Positions 40,955 through 56,200 of a DNA stretch of 64,000 nucleotides are shown here, piece after piece. Below the pieces are notes generated by a model that was not told the DNA's origin, searched no databases, and saw only the letters and a program-made list of their open reading frames with translations. The position numbers were made by a program, and so were the translations under genes. Each line of letters starts with the position of its first letter. Position 1 is the first letter of the stretch. Source of the stretch: Venturia oleaginea. Taxonomy: Eukaryota > Ascomycota > Dothideomycetes > Venturiales > Venturiaceae. The stretch is taken from contig JABMLP010000020.1 of the NCBI GenBank assembly GCA_013176395.1, positions 930,001-994,000 of the forward strand, read 5' to 3'.

Positions 40955-43431
40955 ATGGAGAAGCCTGTGGAAGTGAGCACTTTACAAGGACGGCTCGACT
41001 CCTTTTCTACCGAACACCATCTCTCCAAACGACGCGCCTCGTCTGTCAAGAAGCGCTCTCCACAGACCGTCTCATGGCCGCACAAATCCCCTCGTCCCGC
41101 AGAGCTTGCGCGCGCCGGATTCTTCTACAAACCCACAGGCGACAGCGATGACAATTGCATGTGCTTTGTTTGCCAACGCCAGCTGGATGGATGGGAAGCG
41201 GGCGACGATCCCATTGCTGAACATTTGAAGCATGCCCCCGACTGCGGCTGGGCAATACACGCGTCAATCACAGAGACCTTTCAAAGGGGAGGACAAGTCA
41301 CCGACGACCCTATGTCTGAACAGTTTGCGCAGGCGCGACAAGACACTTTTGGAGACTACTGGCCATACGAGCAGAAGAAAGGATGGAAGTGCAAAGTCGC
41401 AAAGATGGTCGCTGCTGGGTGGTGTTATGACCCAAGCCCTGAGTATAACGACGGCGTGAGCTGTAGTTATTGCAGTCTTTCGCTCGACGGATGGGAGAAA
41501 AACGATGATCCTTTGTATGTTCGAGTGTCGCGTTGATACTGGTGAGAGCTAATTACAAGTACAGCGTGGAACATCAACGACGCGCTCCCGACTGCGAATA
41601 CTTCAAATTACTAGAAGAATGGTCTGCTGCTCGTGAACAAGTGAAAGCGAAGAAAGGCAGAGGTCGTCCATCAAAAGCCTCCCGACTCTCCACACAGTCA
41701 ATTGTTTCCACCATGTCCGAAGCCCCCTCTCAATTGTCTGTTGGCGATGAACAAGCTGGTGAAGACGATAGCATTTTGACTACTGCGACAAACACAACTT
41801 CCAAAGGAAGAAAGAAGAAGGCGACAACAGCCAAAGCCAAAGCCGTGAAGGGGAAGAAGGCCGAATCATTGGCAGTAGACGACTCAATTGTACTGCATAA
41901 TAAATCACCGGCTCCTGTCGAGCAGCCTATCGAGGAGGAACAACTCGTTGATGAACCACACAAAAGGCAGACGAGACGGAAAGCCAGCCGAAAGGAAACC
42001 TCGCATATTGAAGACACACTGAATTCAAGCCAAATATCAAAGCCAACGAGGACGAAAGCAACACGAGGCAAGGCGAAGCAAAGACTGACTGAAGATGAGA
42101 GCCAATTGCAAGCTGAACTGCAAGCTTATGTTAAAGCGACGCTCATGGACCGAGAAGAGGCGCCCAAACCAAAACGAGGAACGAAAAGAACGAGCAATGG
42201 CGCACCTAAGCTGGAATCCTCTGTTCTTTTCTTGGAAAAAGCTCCTTCTGAACTGCAAGACAAAGCGAAACGTGGAAGGCCACCGAAGAATCTAGCACCA
42301 TCGTCACAGAGGGAGGCAGAAGAGCAAGATGAAAATAATGGACCCCGGTCTTCGTTGGCGAGCGAACCTCCTCAAAGGGTCTCATCTCTTCCTACGAAAG
42401 GACCAAAATCAAAGAAGGGCAAAAAGAGTGCAAAGGCGGTCCCTGTAGAACCCGAGCCGGAGGTCGAGATAGAAGTCGAGAGTGAACCAGAGTTCAACGA
42501 ACCTGAACCTGAAGTCGAACCGGAGTTTGTGGAACCTGAAGTCGAAGAGGAATTTGTGGAACCTGAAGCCGAGCCCGAATCTGCGGAGCCGGAGCCGGAG
42601 CTCGAACCGGAAGTTGCAGAGACTGAGCATGAGGATGAGGAGCAGGACTTTGATTTTGCCCAATCTTTGGTGAATCCCGTTAATCCATATCAACCAATGG
42701 AGGGCACACCAGAACCTCTCGAGGAAGAAGAGGAGGTCTCAACAACACCCTCAACACCAACTCCAGCTCGAGTACGGCAACCAGGTAGCAGTAGTGTTAT
42801 CAGACAATCGTACGCTGCGACACCTTTACGAGTATCTGCCTCACATAAGGAAGCAACCCCGTCGCTATCACCCCAATCTTCAGACGCAGAGAATAAACCA
42901 CCATCGTCTCGTCCTGAGTCTACTCGCCCACCTCTCTCTGTTCCGCCCTTGCCTGCCCAACCAGTATTCTCGCTTCCAGTCCCGTGTTCACCTGAGGCAC
43001 CTGGTACAACGAGGCGAGTGCCATTAGCTGAGACGACTCCTGTACATGTTAATTGGTCACCGAGTAAACGAAATATGCTTGGTGGTATTAAGAGTACACT
43101 ACCTTGGTCTCCAACCGCTTTGGAGAACATCTTCCTTAATTCACCTGTCAAGGCCAACCTTGCTGCTAGTTCGAGCGCTCAAACGGCTGGGGCTGAGCAT
43201 ATGTTTCCTAATATCGATTTGGAAACTGCGGATTTGCGAAATGTGGTTGGTGCCGTGAAGCACGTAATGACTGATGCGGAGAAGAAAATGAGTGTGGGTG
43301 AATGGATTGATTACAATGCTAGAATGGCGGAGGAGAGATTGAGGAGTGAGTGTGAGGAGAGGGTAATGAAATTTGAAAAGGAGGGTGGGAGGGCGCTTAA
43401 GAGTTTGGAGGGGATTGAATGTGTGGAGTGA
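40955..43431 (+). CDS. BIR1: BIR-domain protein Bir1/survivin homolog
   Basis: Exons 40955-41514 and 41565-43431 (50-nt intron inside the second BIR) give 808 residues. BIR1 spans about residues 10-100 (CFVCQRQLDGW..HLKHAPDC) and BIR2 about 128-205 (CSYCSLSLDGW..VEHQRRAPDC), each with CX2C..H..C zinc ligands. A long lysine/serine-rich middle contains KGRGRPSK AT-hook-like motifs, then an acidic repeat of E/P dipeptides (about 42450-42650), then a conserved C-terminal helix (KKMSVGEWIDYNARMAEERLRSECEERVMKF). The layout is that of fungal Bir1, the chromosomal passenger complex subunit that targets Aurora kinase to centromeres via INCENP/Sli15 and borealin/Nbl1. It is a mitotic regulator rather than an inhibitor of caspases. 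Confidence 0.9.
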
Positions 43432-43688
43432 ACTGAATGTTAATGAGGTGAGTTGTAGGTTATGTGGATTACGTTGAGTCTTCTGAATGAAAAGGATTTG
43501 TTTTGGGCGGCGTACTGGTTGGGGTATCTGGACCCTCTCGTTGGTGAGGAGGTACGCATCTAGGATAGTGTTTGGGGATGAATACACGAAACGGCTCCTT
43601 TTCTGTTGTTATTTCTGCTTGCCGCAGTCACTGACTAAGAAGGAGAACTAATTCGAGATTATCTGCAAACATCTTTTCCGCCAATTAC

Positions 43689-45128
43689 CTATGTATCCCA
43701 CCAGAAACTGACACTGCAACTAACACTCAAACTCTCAACGTAATGCCACCAGCCCCTAGGAATAAACAACGCCTCACCCGGTCCCAAGATCTCCTCCATA
43801 TACTTTGCATCCTTGAAATTCGGGAATTCATCCTCAATCACCTCCGTCTCACAACTCTCCCCGTTGATCCAAAGACCAACATCCACTTGCGAGGTATTAC
43901 TCATATCCACATCACCCTCCTTCTCCGGCTTCGGTTTCGGATACACGTTTTCAGAAGGCGCATAGAGACGAACATACTTATACCCAAAGACTTGTGTCAG
44001 GATGTTATGGTGCGGGTCAGTATGGAGTGGCGACATTGTTCCCTTGGGACCGAGCCATATATTTATCTTTACGCTATCGATTTGGTCTTCTACTGGGAGT
44101 GGCTTCGGGGCGTTTGGTCCTTCGGGTGTTGGAGGGGTGCTGTAGCAGTAATCTGGTGTGCGGATGTCGTTTTTGAGGGTGGGGATTTGGGTGAAGAGGT
44201 CGTGCTGGGCTAGGTAACCTATTTTTCTTTCTCTTTCTCCTTCTGATGATGCTGATGATGAAGGTTGGGGGAGGAGATAGTCTTTTAAGAAGGTGTGGAA
44301 GGTGGTGATTTTTTGGCTCCAGTCGTCGTCTGTGTATGCTCTGCCCAGTTCCACGGGGACGAGACGGCGGCCGCCGATGGTGTTTAGGAGCCAGTATCGG
44401 GGATTTTTCCATGTTTGTTGTGGGTCGGCGAGAGCGGGCCATTCTGTGATGGCTTGGGTGATTATGAAGGGTTGTGGTCCCTGCTTTTGATTTTTGTTGT
44501 GATCATCGTGGAGCTTTTGCTGGAATGCCGCAAAAGACATATTGAGGTATCGCGGCATCGAGTGGAGCAACTTTCGCTTGGGAGCTGGTCCCGTGGAAAA
44601 ATTATTTGGTATGTTGTGATAAGGATTCATTTCATGAGAGACCTTCTGTCGCTTCGCTTGACGTTCGGCGGTCTGTTGAGTTTGACTTTGGGCCATGGTG
44701 TGTGCACGCACATAATCGTTATGAACCATATGCGCAAAGACTTGGTGAATCGTGGTGTCCCTCTTTGGTGCTCCGGCAATGATAACGGCCATGTCAAGTA
44801 TTTCCACAAACTTGGTTTCCAGGTCATACTCGGAAGCTTTCAGATTCGCAGCCTTCCACAATGAAGCCTCAGTGTATAGACGACGCCAACACTCGGGGAC
44901 TTTGTAGAAAGGAAAGACGTTCAAGTGTTTATGTGCAAGTTCCAGAGCTTCTTGTGGTCGGGTTTGCAGGAGGGAAACAGCTTCTGTTCCAGTCTCGTGG
45001 ATCGTATCAGATGGTTCGTATGGTTTAATCAGTTCCTGTCTCAGCCGAGCCTGAATGGCGGCTACCAATTGAGCAGAGCCATTGAATGGTGGGTTGCCAT
45101 TCTTTGTCGAGTGAATTCCTGACGCCAT
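43689..45128 (-). CDS. JmjC-domain 2-oxoglutarate oxygenase (JMJD5/cupin_8 type)
   Basis: Single exon, 479 residues. The ATG at 45128 (MASGIHS) is preferred over an upstream non-ATG opening. An N-terminal helical region (about 1-150) precedes a cupin_8/JmjC core (about 195-479). Fe(II) ligands are visible as H and D in PLHTDPHHN (about 372) and H in GWWHYVES (about 462), with a lysine in the KYVRLYAP strand that may bind 2-oxoglutarate. JMJD5-like enzymes hydroxylate or otherwise modify proteins; the substrate here is unknown. It ends tail to tail with BIR1 (257 bp) and is head to head with DUS2 (324 bp). Confidence 0.87.
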   Translation of the reverse strand: MASGIHSTKNGNPPFNGSAQLVAAIQARLRQELIKPYEPSDTIHETGTEAVSLLQTRPQEALELAHKHLNVFPFYKVPECWRRLYTEASLWKAANLKASEYDLETKFVEILDMAVIIAGAPKRDTTIHQVFAHMVHNDYVRAHTMAQSQTQQTAERQAKRQKVSHEMNPYHNIPNNFSTGPAPKRKLLHSMPRYLNMSFAAFQQKLHDDHNKNQKQGPQPFIITQAITEWPALADPQQTWKNPRYWLLNTIGGRRLVPVELGRAYTDDDWSQKITTFHTFLKDYLLPQPSSSASSEGERERKIGYLAQHDLFTQIPTLKNDIRTPDYCYSTPPTPEGPNAPKPLPVEDQIDSVKINIWLGPKGTMSPLHTDPHHNILTQVFGYKYVRLYAPSENVYPKPKPEKEGDVDMSNTSQVDVGLWINGESCETEVIEDEFPNFKDAKYMEEILGPGEALFIPRGWWHYVESLSVSCSVSFWWDT

Positions 45129-46918
<1,790 letters not shown>

Positions 46919-47332
46919 TATATGATGAAAATAAAGTGGATGATGTGTATAAAACCTGTATATAAGCATAGCATGGCAAGGCAAGGCGTTTAGCATTGGT
47001 GGGTCGGATGAGAACCTGCATGATTATGGATTAAATAAAAACATTGACGAGGTTAGTATACATTCATGCACCATTCATATCAGATTCCACGCTCGAACTA
47101 GACGCAGAACGCTCCTAGAAATCAAAACCGAAGCGCCTAACAAAGGTGGGAATATGACCCTTCGAAATCCAGCCAGCCAGCCATAGATGTGAAAACCAGC
47201 CAGCCGTGATCGAAAAATCCTCAATCACTTTATCATCTGACCACCTCCCACCTTTCCTCTTCCGCTCCAGTCGAGAGCCCAGCCTCATAATTTGAAGCCT
47301 CCTCCAAGACCTGAGGTGGATACACACAAAAA
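46919..47332. other. Convergent 3' intergenic region
   Basis: Short region between DUS2 and the large regulator gene; no gene seen. Confidence 0.5.
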
Positions 47333-50300
47333 TCAACCACCCATCCCACCCATATTACCCCCAAAGAAAAATCCATCAAAAAGATCCACACCACCTTCCT
47401 CCCCACCTCCAAGACCAGGTAAACTCCCATCCCATCCCATACCCATATCCAGACTAAAATCATTCATGCCACCCTGTCCATCGCCATTTCCATCGCTATT
47501 ACCCATCTGCATCGAATCTAGGAAATCGAGATCGGAGAAGGGGGATACCATTGCGTTGTATGGTGATTGGGCTGGGATGTTGTTACCGAAAGTGTTGGAG
47601 TAGTTTGATGGCGGCGGGTTGTTGAGGATGTTGTCGCTGAAGGGGGGACTGGTTTGAGATAGGTTTCCGAAGTGGGTGGAGGGGGAGGGCATTTGAAGTG
47701 GTGCGGAGAGGGAGGGGGAGCTAAGAGCTGAGGTGGTGAGGGTTTGGAAGGAGCCGTATTGGCCGGAAGAACTGAGAGCATTGTGAGGGGCCTCGCTTTT
47801 TAGGTTGGAAAGTTGTTGGTGGATGGACGGACTTTGTGTTCGTGAGGATAGTTGCATCGAGTTGCGGTTGTGGAAACGACCGAGGGGTGTCGAGGCTGTC
47901 TCCTCATCGCTGAAAAGATTGCGGAGGTCGTAGTCAAAAGCTGGACGACGGTTCTGGTGTTGTTCTACAGGTTGCCTTTGGTTGCTGTAGAAATATGGCG
48001 CATTAGGATTGAGAGAGGCAAGTATCCGCTCGGGGGAGTTTTGGTCTGTGGAGCTCATCTGGGCTTGTCTTCGAGGCTGGCTATTGAAACCTCCACGGGC
48101 ACCAAAGCCGGTAGTGGAAAGGCACATCTTGATGGTTGCCTTACTCATCCGAACAAAGGCATCTCGGCATGCCTCTGCTGGTGGACATTTCTTCGTCAAG
48201 TCATCAAGCACCGAGGTGGCTGCGAGCACTGTGAAGTCAACATCATCGAGGCTCTGTTTCATAGGTCAGCGGTTTGTACGATCCTAGGCTCAAGTTGAGA
48301 CAAGCTTACAAGTTGGCTCCGAACGCTGGGAGAGTGCCATATTGCGTATAGGAAAGATATGCCTAATCAAGTCAGTCTGGCGTCATACCATTCGACACAT
48401 GAAGCCATACCAGCCATGAAAAGATGATGGGTCGCTAGGAAGGTGTAATTAACCAAGTGGATGCGGTGCAGTTGTCGATACAGCTTCAACACCTTCTGTC
48501 CCGCCTCAGCCACTTTGAGGAATACAGTCTCTTCATCCTCACGCTCTTCGATTTGCACCATCGATGGACTCTGAATATCCTCATTTGTGGCACGCAATTC
48601 TTCCGCAAGCACAGAAGGAACAGTGAGGCTCTGCCGGTAGAGCATGATAACGGCTTGCCAATAATTCAGTTCCAGGAAGAGGGGCGAAAATTGAACGCCA
48701 GCATCCTGTTGCGTCGGAGCAGATTCCTTCCATTTCCACAGCCTGCGATCGATGTCCTGTCGCCAGTGTCTAAATGAGTAGTCGAAATTCTTCAAGAATG
48801 GAGAGGGTAGATGCGTGTGCATGTACGGATTATCTTGGTTCACACCACGTTCTCGGGCCTGTGAAGCCTGTCGATGTTGTAGAACCTGGAGAATCTCTGA
48901 CTGCAATAATCTTAGACGGAAATAGTGGTATGCAACCAGCTTATAGCTTGGCTTCTCTGCAACAGCAGGTGACTTTAGAAATCCTTTCGGCGTTATGTAC
49001 TTGTCGTTCAATAACGTCGGGAACTCAGTAGTGATAACCTGGTCTGTGATACCAAAAGGTCGCCCGACGCAAGTGCTCACGAGACGATCGAACGAGTAGA
49101 CACACCACCATAGACGGCGACGAAAATCGCAGATGTACTGTCGCCGACCTTTCTCGGATTTTGACTTCGCAGTCCCATTTGGCTCAGCCAGCAGATCGCC
49201 TTCGGGATTTCGATGATCCTCACTGAGATTTCTGTCGCTATCAGACCAATCCTCAGAGTGAAGACCAAGATCGACTCCAAGACGTAGGGCCACACCAACA
49301 ATGTACCATAGTCCTGGTGCAACTGGTCTCAGCAGAGCAAACCCAGCTAAAAGTAGAACAGCTTGCAGTTCTTCCAAACTTCCGCCGATGCCGTCGGGCC
49401 GTTCCAGAGCTGCAGACGATGCCAGGAAGCTCTCCAGATGCACAATTGCTGACGCGTGATACTCTTCCGGTTGACATTGCTCCTCAACAATTTTTCTTCT
49501 CTTAAGACTGGGTTCAGAGGCCGGAGATCCTGCCGAGCTCGAACCACCTTGGTCTGTTTGGTTCTCTTCTTCGGATGGCTTGCCCACGATGATGCCCGCA
49601 CCAATTGCAAAAACTATATTTAGCATGTAAGACTCTCTGGCACTGCGGGATCCCTCATCCGATGCATATGCGTTCTCAAACATAGCCATAAATTCGGGAC
49701 GATGCAAGATTGGGATTTGCGGGTTCGCGTGCTCGAAGTACAGGCCCACGAGCTTTGCGCCTAACTCCCTGCTGGGAAATTGAGCAGGTTTGATCGTTGG
49801 TTTTGTGTGCAACCCAAAAAATGAATCTCTCATCGAGGTTGTTCCGCCGCCTGGGTTTGCACCCAGCGGCTTGCTGGGACGCATGCCACCGCGCTCGGAA
49901 GTTGCGCTGGATACTGAGCTCTTGACAGCCGCGAAGACGACACGCGCGAATGATATGCCTGAAGTTGAGCCCAGAAACCTGGAATCGGAGGCACCTTGCA
50001 CAGCGACTCTGCTGGCATGGGACAAAAGCCTGTCCACTTTGTTCCGCTCATCGTGAAGAACCACTTCGCCGCCTGACGTGGAGTTCGCCGCAGGTTGCGT
50101 GTGTGCGCCGCCATTGTTCACATTGGCTGCAGTGGTATTGGGTCGGGGGGTTGTCGCGAAGTCCTCGGGCGGATTGAAAAGGATCCCATTCGCCTGGAGT
50201 AGTGATTCGAGATAGGATACGCGCGATTCGAGGTAGAAGACGTAGCTGCATATGTCAGTGTCAGTGTCAGTCGAGACATGGCCATTGCAAGCCGCGAAGT

Positions 50301-50587
50301 GACGATTGAGTATATGCTGACCTTCGCGGGATCTCTCTTTTCGTGATGGGATCATAGCCCACGCATTTCACATGAGCCTTCTCGCAAGCGCTACAGGCAG
50401 GTAGGCGTTGGTCGCATCTGTTCTTCCGCAGGCGACATCGATTACACGCCGAGACATTGCGGAAGGACGAGGCAGCAGCAGCAGACGAGCTGGAGGCCGA
50501 GTGTGGAGGAGACACGGTTTTGGAGGAGTCGACATCATCTGGCGGGCTTCGCATTCGCTTCTTCGTCGGGGAAATGAGGGTCGTCAT
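47333..50587 (-). CDS. Zn2Cys6 transcription factor with fungal_trans domain (Gal4/Ppr1-like)
   Basis: Four exons (50587-50322, 50245-48411, 48362-48310, 48253-47333) join in frame to 1,024 residues; all introns are GT-AG. The binuclear cluster reads CNRCRLRKNRCDQRLPACSACEK followed by VKC. It is coupled to a Ppr1/Gal4-like dimerisation segment (SYVFYLESRVSYLESLL). A fungal_trans domain occupies the middle (about 230-640), with the typical ADGIALRLGVDLGLH-like and RRRLWWCVYSFDRLVS blocks. The C-terminus (about 770-1024) is disordered, rich in S, N, P, and ends in a glycine/acidic stretch likely to be an activation domain. Targets are unknown. Exon 3 is only 53 nt. Confidence 0.9.
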
Positions 50588-51314
50588 CAGGGCTAACTGG
50601 AGCTCATGGTAGCTAGAATGGCGGCGACAACTTGAGGTATGAGGCTCACTTGAAATATCAGATTATAGCTGCGAAATAGCAACGCGCTTGATATGCGCCG
50701 GACCACCCTCTGCCTTGAATAGCTGCTCCCATCTGTTGCTGGATCCCGGCAAATTTTTGGCAAGATGCCCCCCATGTTGACTGATAAGACGATCACGGGG
50801 ACGGCTTGACGTGAACAATTTCCATCCAGTCAGCATGTCTCATCTCTGAAAAACAACATGAGTACAACAATTGCGAATGATCCAACCTCAGCCTTCCAAA
50901 CAAATGGTCACAACAGAAGGGTTCAGGATCATGTTCTGAAGATGCCAGACTTGGCCTTCATTGATTCGCTAAGCGAGGGAAGTGGGTATCTTCCTATTGC
51001 ACTCGTACGAAGGTTTGAAGCCATCCTCTTCCTGTAGTAATGCTCTGGGGGTATTCCGGTACTAAAAACTCCAAATGTGCTGCAACTCCATCCCGCAGCG
51101 TTGCCGCCCATTCCAATCTGCCAGGGTAATCTTTGCGTTCCCATGTCTCCTAGCGCAGGATGGTGTGTGTTTGCTCTATGTGTAGATGCTGGAAAAGGAA
51201 AAAAAGGGAAAAAGAAAAATGCGGCCAACTGTCGAGGTAACGAAAGGAAATCATCAAAAGGTCGTGTGTCCAACACCAGAAAATCGTTGTGGAAGGAAAA
51301 CCCGTAAAGTTGGA
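50588..51314. other. Upstream region of the Zn2Cys6 regulator
   Basis: Lies between the regulator's start and the 3' end of the MFS gene; no gene seen. Confidence 0.5.
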
Positions 51315-53260
51315 TCAAATCTGCTTGGGTAAGGTTGACTGGCTGGACTCGCAGTCGGAGGAGCATGCTTCGTAACCTTCCGAGAATCGTGTTCCTAGAA
51401 GTGGCTCGACCACACCTTCTTCCTCATCATGGATATCGTGCAACACCGGATCAGGTCGGGCGCCACACCTAATGTCTGTCATGTACAAGCTGACCACCGC
51501 ACCGAGGGAGGCCACGATAGCACATGTCCACCAAGAAAGGCCAGAGTAACCGATTTTGATACCTGACGAATGGATAAGGCCCGCTACGGTTGGTCCAAAC
51601 GCGCGAGCCAGACTTGCAGCGGACATAGCGAAACCATTCAATGTTCCCAGAACCTTCTTGGACGGAGCAGAGTTGGCCAGCATAATGGATTGTGCCGGAT
51701 AAGAGAAGGATTGCGCCGTAACTTTCCACACCAAGACCACAAAGATAGCTGCGTACCGGAGGTTGTCGTGTGCTAGGACGATGTACGGAAGGAAAAGGTA
51801 CAGAATGGGGTATCCCATAATCGCGATTCGGAATGTTGTCAAACTCCCTAGTCGTTGGTTGATAACCGGGAACACAAAGATTTGGGCAATCATTTGTAGA
51901 AATCCTTGGAGCGAGAGAATTAAACCAACTTGCTTCATTTCCATCCCGAACCCGCCAATGAATTTAAATGGTAAATTTGGCTTAGTTGTCGATTCCTTGG
52001 TAGAGAACAGTACCGGGAGAAGTTGTTCGAGGGCGATTGTATGGCTGTAGATGTCAGTGAACTGTGAGGAGTGCCTCTCAACAGAAGCATACTCACAATG
52101 CAAGAATGCCATAACTCAGAATGATGAGCTTGACCTGTTTCGTGAAGCCTTGACGACAGGAAATAGCTTTGGTAGTTTCGCTGTATGTATCGGCAATTTC
52201 TGTAGCCACAATGGTCGACGGTGGGGCGCCGGTAAGAGGTGCATGAGCTGAACATATTCCAGCACTAAAGTTCGGCTTCTCAATATCGTCGTCGGCAATG
52301 AATGACAGGGTTTCTTCCAGGTAGCCAACTTTGCAGGCCGAGTCCTTTGATTTCCAGAACTTCAAATTGTCCAAAATCCACTGCCCAACCTTGAGTCCAG
52401 GGTCGTTACGGTCACGCTTGTCTTCGTGCGTTTCTTCAAGAAACAGCAAGCCAACAGTCAGTCCAAGAACCACAATCGCTGTGCAAACGAGATTAGGCAA
52501 AAGATAAGGGTATCTTCCAAATAGACCGTTGCGGTCAAAGAAGTGAGGATAGCTTTTCACTGGGTCTGAGAGAACGCCACCAAGGCCAGCACCAATGATT
52601 GTGCTGTCAAGAGTCAGAATGAAGGTTGCAACACCAATCATCATGAGACCTACCCGAGACACCATACAAATGGTATGATAGAGAAGGCTCGCGACTGATG
52701 AGCTTCCACCGTGACGACTTCGCCTACAGCGGTCAAAATCACGCCAATGTTGCTATGACACGTCAGCCGCAGTCCACGATTTTAACACGGCACAGATCCA
52801 ACTCCCTACCCATTCAGGAAGCCACCCAAAGCACGAGCAAACAAGGCCATGGGAAGATTTGGCGCAAACCCAAACATGAGCATACTGATTCCCGTGCCAG
52901 CAAGACCAGTAAGCAGAATTGGTTTTCGCCCAACTCTGTCACTAAGCCATCCCCAGAAGATGCTTGCGGAAAATTCAGCAATCGCGAAAATCGAGGTTAC
53001 AAGTCCTGTGTAGACTGCAATTTCGCGTTCGTTAGTAATTCCGAAAGATTTGACCATGTAGAAAATGTATGGGAATATCGAAGTGAATGCGATCGGTTCG
53101 CATATTCTGCAGAGAGCTGTGACGTGATTGGTTAACGAGAATCCCGATCTTGGACCACCAGCCTCGACATACCAAGAATAAACAACGGTCGCACTGGAAA
53201 TGCTGGAGTCCCCACTTGAACTGGTTTCGATTGTTTCGACGTCTTTCTGGCACAAGCCAT
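51315..53260 (-). CDS. MFS transporter, DHA1/ZIFL-like (YCR023C-type)
   Basis: Five exons (53260-53173, 53116-52810, 52752-52654, 52603-52097, 52044-51315) join in frame to 576 residues. The cytosolic loop-2 motif is GWLSDRVGRKPILLTG; a second conserved block is NIGVILTAVGEV (motif C-like helix 5 region). About twelve helices are expected, split by a long cytosolic loop (about 240-345) with GLKVGQWILDNLKFW. The family contains plant zinc-induced facilitators and yeast YCR023C; fungal members are proton-coupled efflux or vacuolar transporters of mostly unknown substrates. Exons average 350 nt and introns 46-57 nt. Confidence 0.88.
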
Positions 53261-56200
53261 GATGAAAAGGGGAATAAAACCAAAGTATACGAAAGGTTGT
53301 TGTGAGCAACCGCTATGAGATATCAACCTGATGTATTGGTTTATTAAGTTGTCAGATGTAGAGCATCGAAGGAGGTGGAGAGGATATCTTAAAACAAAGC
53401 AACAAGACGGTCAGTCCGGCGGGAGCGCTTGCTTATATGTGATAGCCTTGACATGACAAAAGGGGTGCTTGCGAATAGCTAATTCGAGGGTTCACAAGGA
53501 TCTTGTGAGCGGGGATCTGAGCCGAAAGGCAATGGAAGCAACGATGCGTATTGCGTGGTGGTACAAATTTAAAACTGCCCGGAATCTCCTCTTTCGAAAG
53601 ACGGACGCTTTTCGCTGGAGCGGGGGAGTGGGAGGCGGGATCTGCCAGAGAAGCTGGTGCCATGCTTGAAATCTTCGCCTTCGCTGCAGATGACTATCTA
53701 AGCGTGGTGAGGTTATCGTCATAAATCAACGAGTGAAAACGCAAACAGATTGCCATCATGACATGGGGCTTTGTGTGTAACTGCTCCAGCCGCTTGCTCA
53801 GTCTCATCAACCTTCCATAGACCGTTGATCACGACCTTGACATTGTGGGCGAGAGCACGAGCTCGGAATACAGTCCAGAGTAAAGTCTGGGCTAGGCGCC
53901 ACGAGGCGGATGGACGAGCGCGGATGGGAATGCTAGTAGCTCCCAGGTACCGTTTGCTGGAACTTGACAATGCTTCCGTGCGTGGTACATTGGTACGCTT
54001 GCTTGAATTGGCAAGGCGAAAGACTGGGGATACAGGGAGACAAACTGGTTTGTCTGAAACCCAAATAGATTTACAAAGTATTCAACGTACCATACCGTCG
54101 TGCATCAACCATCTTCACGCACTAACCACCTTGCCAAAATAATTTTAGATTTGCAAATATCTTGACTCCTAAGAATCTAGATTACGCCGCGGCGCCTCTA
54201 ACCTCTACCACGGAAAATACCTTGGGAAATACTAAGAACTTAATAATAAGAGAAGCTGTAAAGTAGTTTTGACGAGGTGGCTGGTACGTAAAGATGGTTG
54301 GTGCGTAGGCTTAGCTGGCTGATGCGCAGTCGTATGGTACGTTGAATACTTTGGAGATCTATTTGGGTTTCAGACAATCCCCCGGAATGTCGGGTTCGAG
54401 ATCCCAGGCTCTATCGTGGCTTAAACGTTATTGTTTTTCTGGGTCGTCTCACTGCTCGGGTCCTAGGGAAGGAATCCAGTTTTCAGCCGTCACTTCTACG
54501 AAGCAATTATATTCCGACATAACCTCCAGCCACCAAGTCAACCGTCGTGGAGCCCCACGGGTGCATGATGCGCGCTATGCATGATTTCGCCGCTTCATAG
54601 CTAGCACCGCCCAGCAGTGAAGCAGGGCTGTTTGTACTGGGAGTCCATAACTTGCGGATCGTCTTGGTACGAATATGTATAAGCCCAACCCCTGCGAAGA
54701 TCACAAGGCTCTGGAGTCCCTGGATGCTCGAGTGTCTACGGAGTAAATCTGTCGCCAACAGAGCACTCTTTGGCAAAAAAGCGGTGAAACATGCCCTAAG
54801 CCCAGCCTGTCCATGAATTGATTCGCCAGACCGGGTGCCGACCGCTTGAAAAATTGGTTCGGCTGGGACGGAAGCGTCGAAGCCCAAAACGACAACGAAA
54901 AGCTTCGTAGGAGCAGTCATCCAAGTCAGTTGACCGCCATGATAGCGACACCCCTGGACAAGCTGCGCGGTCCGGAAACAGGGGAGCTTTATCCGCGGCG
55001 GAAACTTTTATCGTTGAAATCAGCGTTACCATCGTGTGCGCACCGCCGAGCTTCCCGTCCCCGCTAGCATTGTGCGATGCGAACTCATCCCGCCTGCAGG
55101 TGGCTAGGGCTGTGCGATATGAAAGCTGACGACACGACAGGTCCGGTCGTATGAGTTGCAGGTGGCCTTCCACGAGATAGCAGGGGTTGCTAATCGTGGC
55201 AACAAGCCTGAAACTGATCATTATATTTGTACGGCTTGTTTTATGATTCGTTAGCACAAGAAGCTCCGACTAGCTCCAGCGAATCGGCGATGAACCGGCA
55301 GATCTCAGCACTCGCAGATCAATTTTATCATGTGCATGTGCTTGAGGACAGGGCTGTCTGTACCCGGCTTTCTGGGCCTTCCTTGAAGCTATCGCAGCCT
55401 CTTAACCGACTGCTGGGGACCACAGCTAGACGTCATCAACGTCTTTCCCATCGTGAGTCTCTCACAACACAAAGAGCAGGTCACGCTTTCGGCCAGCCGC
55501 ACTTCGCTTCAGAGACAGCATCAAACACTGCTTCTGCGGCACCGCCTTCCAAGTTCCGCCCAATCGAACAAGGGCCTGATCTGTAATTGTCCCCTAATTT
55601 CGCCCGCCTTTTGACCGCTTATTGTCGTTATGGCTTTCTTTCCAGATTATCCACATGTTGTTGCACCACCGACTGCAATATGCTGGTGCTCGGATATACT
55701 CTAACCTGGTGTAGGTAGCTGTGTGCTGCAGATAGCCGACGCAGACATACCCAAACGTGACACAGGGCGTGTGGACAGTCACTGGCACTTTGCCACGAAC
55801 GAATCTATATGCACTGTTCGGATCCTGCTGTCTTCTCCCGTCCACGCGTGTGCGAGTGCGGCATGTCAGGCAAGGCTCAAATGTAGCATGTTAGACGGCC
55901 CATCGCGAAGCCTTGCATGCACCTTTCCACGCGAATGAGCTTGGGCGGATGGCGGTTTGCTCGCCGATTTGCTGCGGCCTTCTCATTATAAACTTCGGTT
56001 AGATGACGGACAGGAGTAGCAAGGGAGGGATATACATAAACGCAATCAAAGTGACTTGCATACAGGTTCCACCTTGCCCGCTCCCGCTGTCTCCAGGCTA
56101 GGCAATCAATGTATAACGACACCAGATGCTGCGGTTGCGGTAGGGAGACGTCGACGGGACGAAGAGAGTGTGGAGGATTCAATCGGGCCTAGTGCGGGGA

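Noticed and set aside
54385..54410. gggttcgagatcccag resembling a tRNA T-arm
   Set aside because: The stem has a mismatch and no matching D-arm, anticodon arm or acceptor stem is found upstream.
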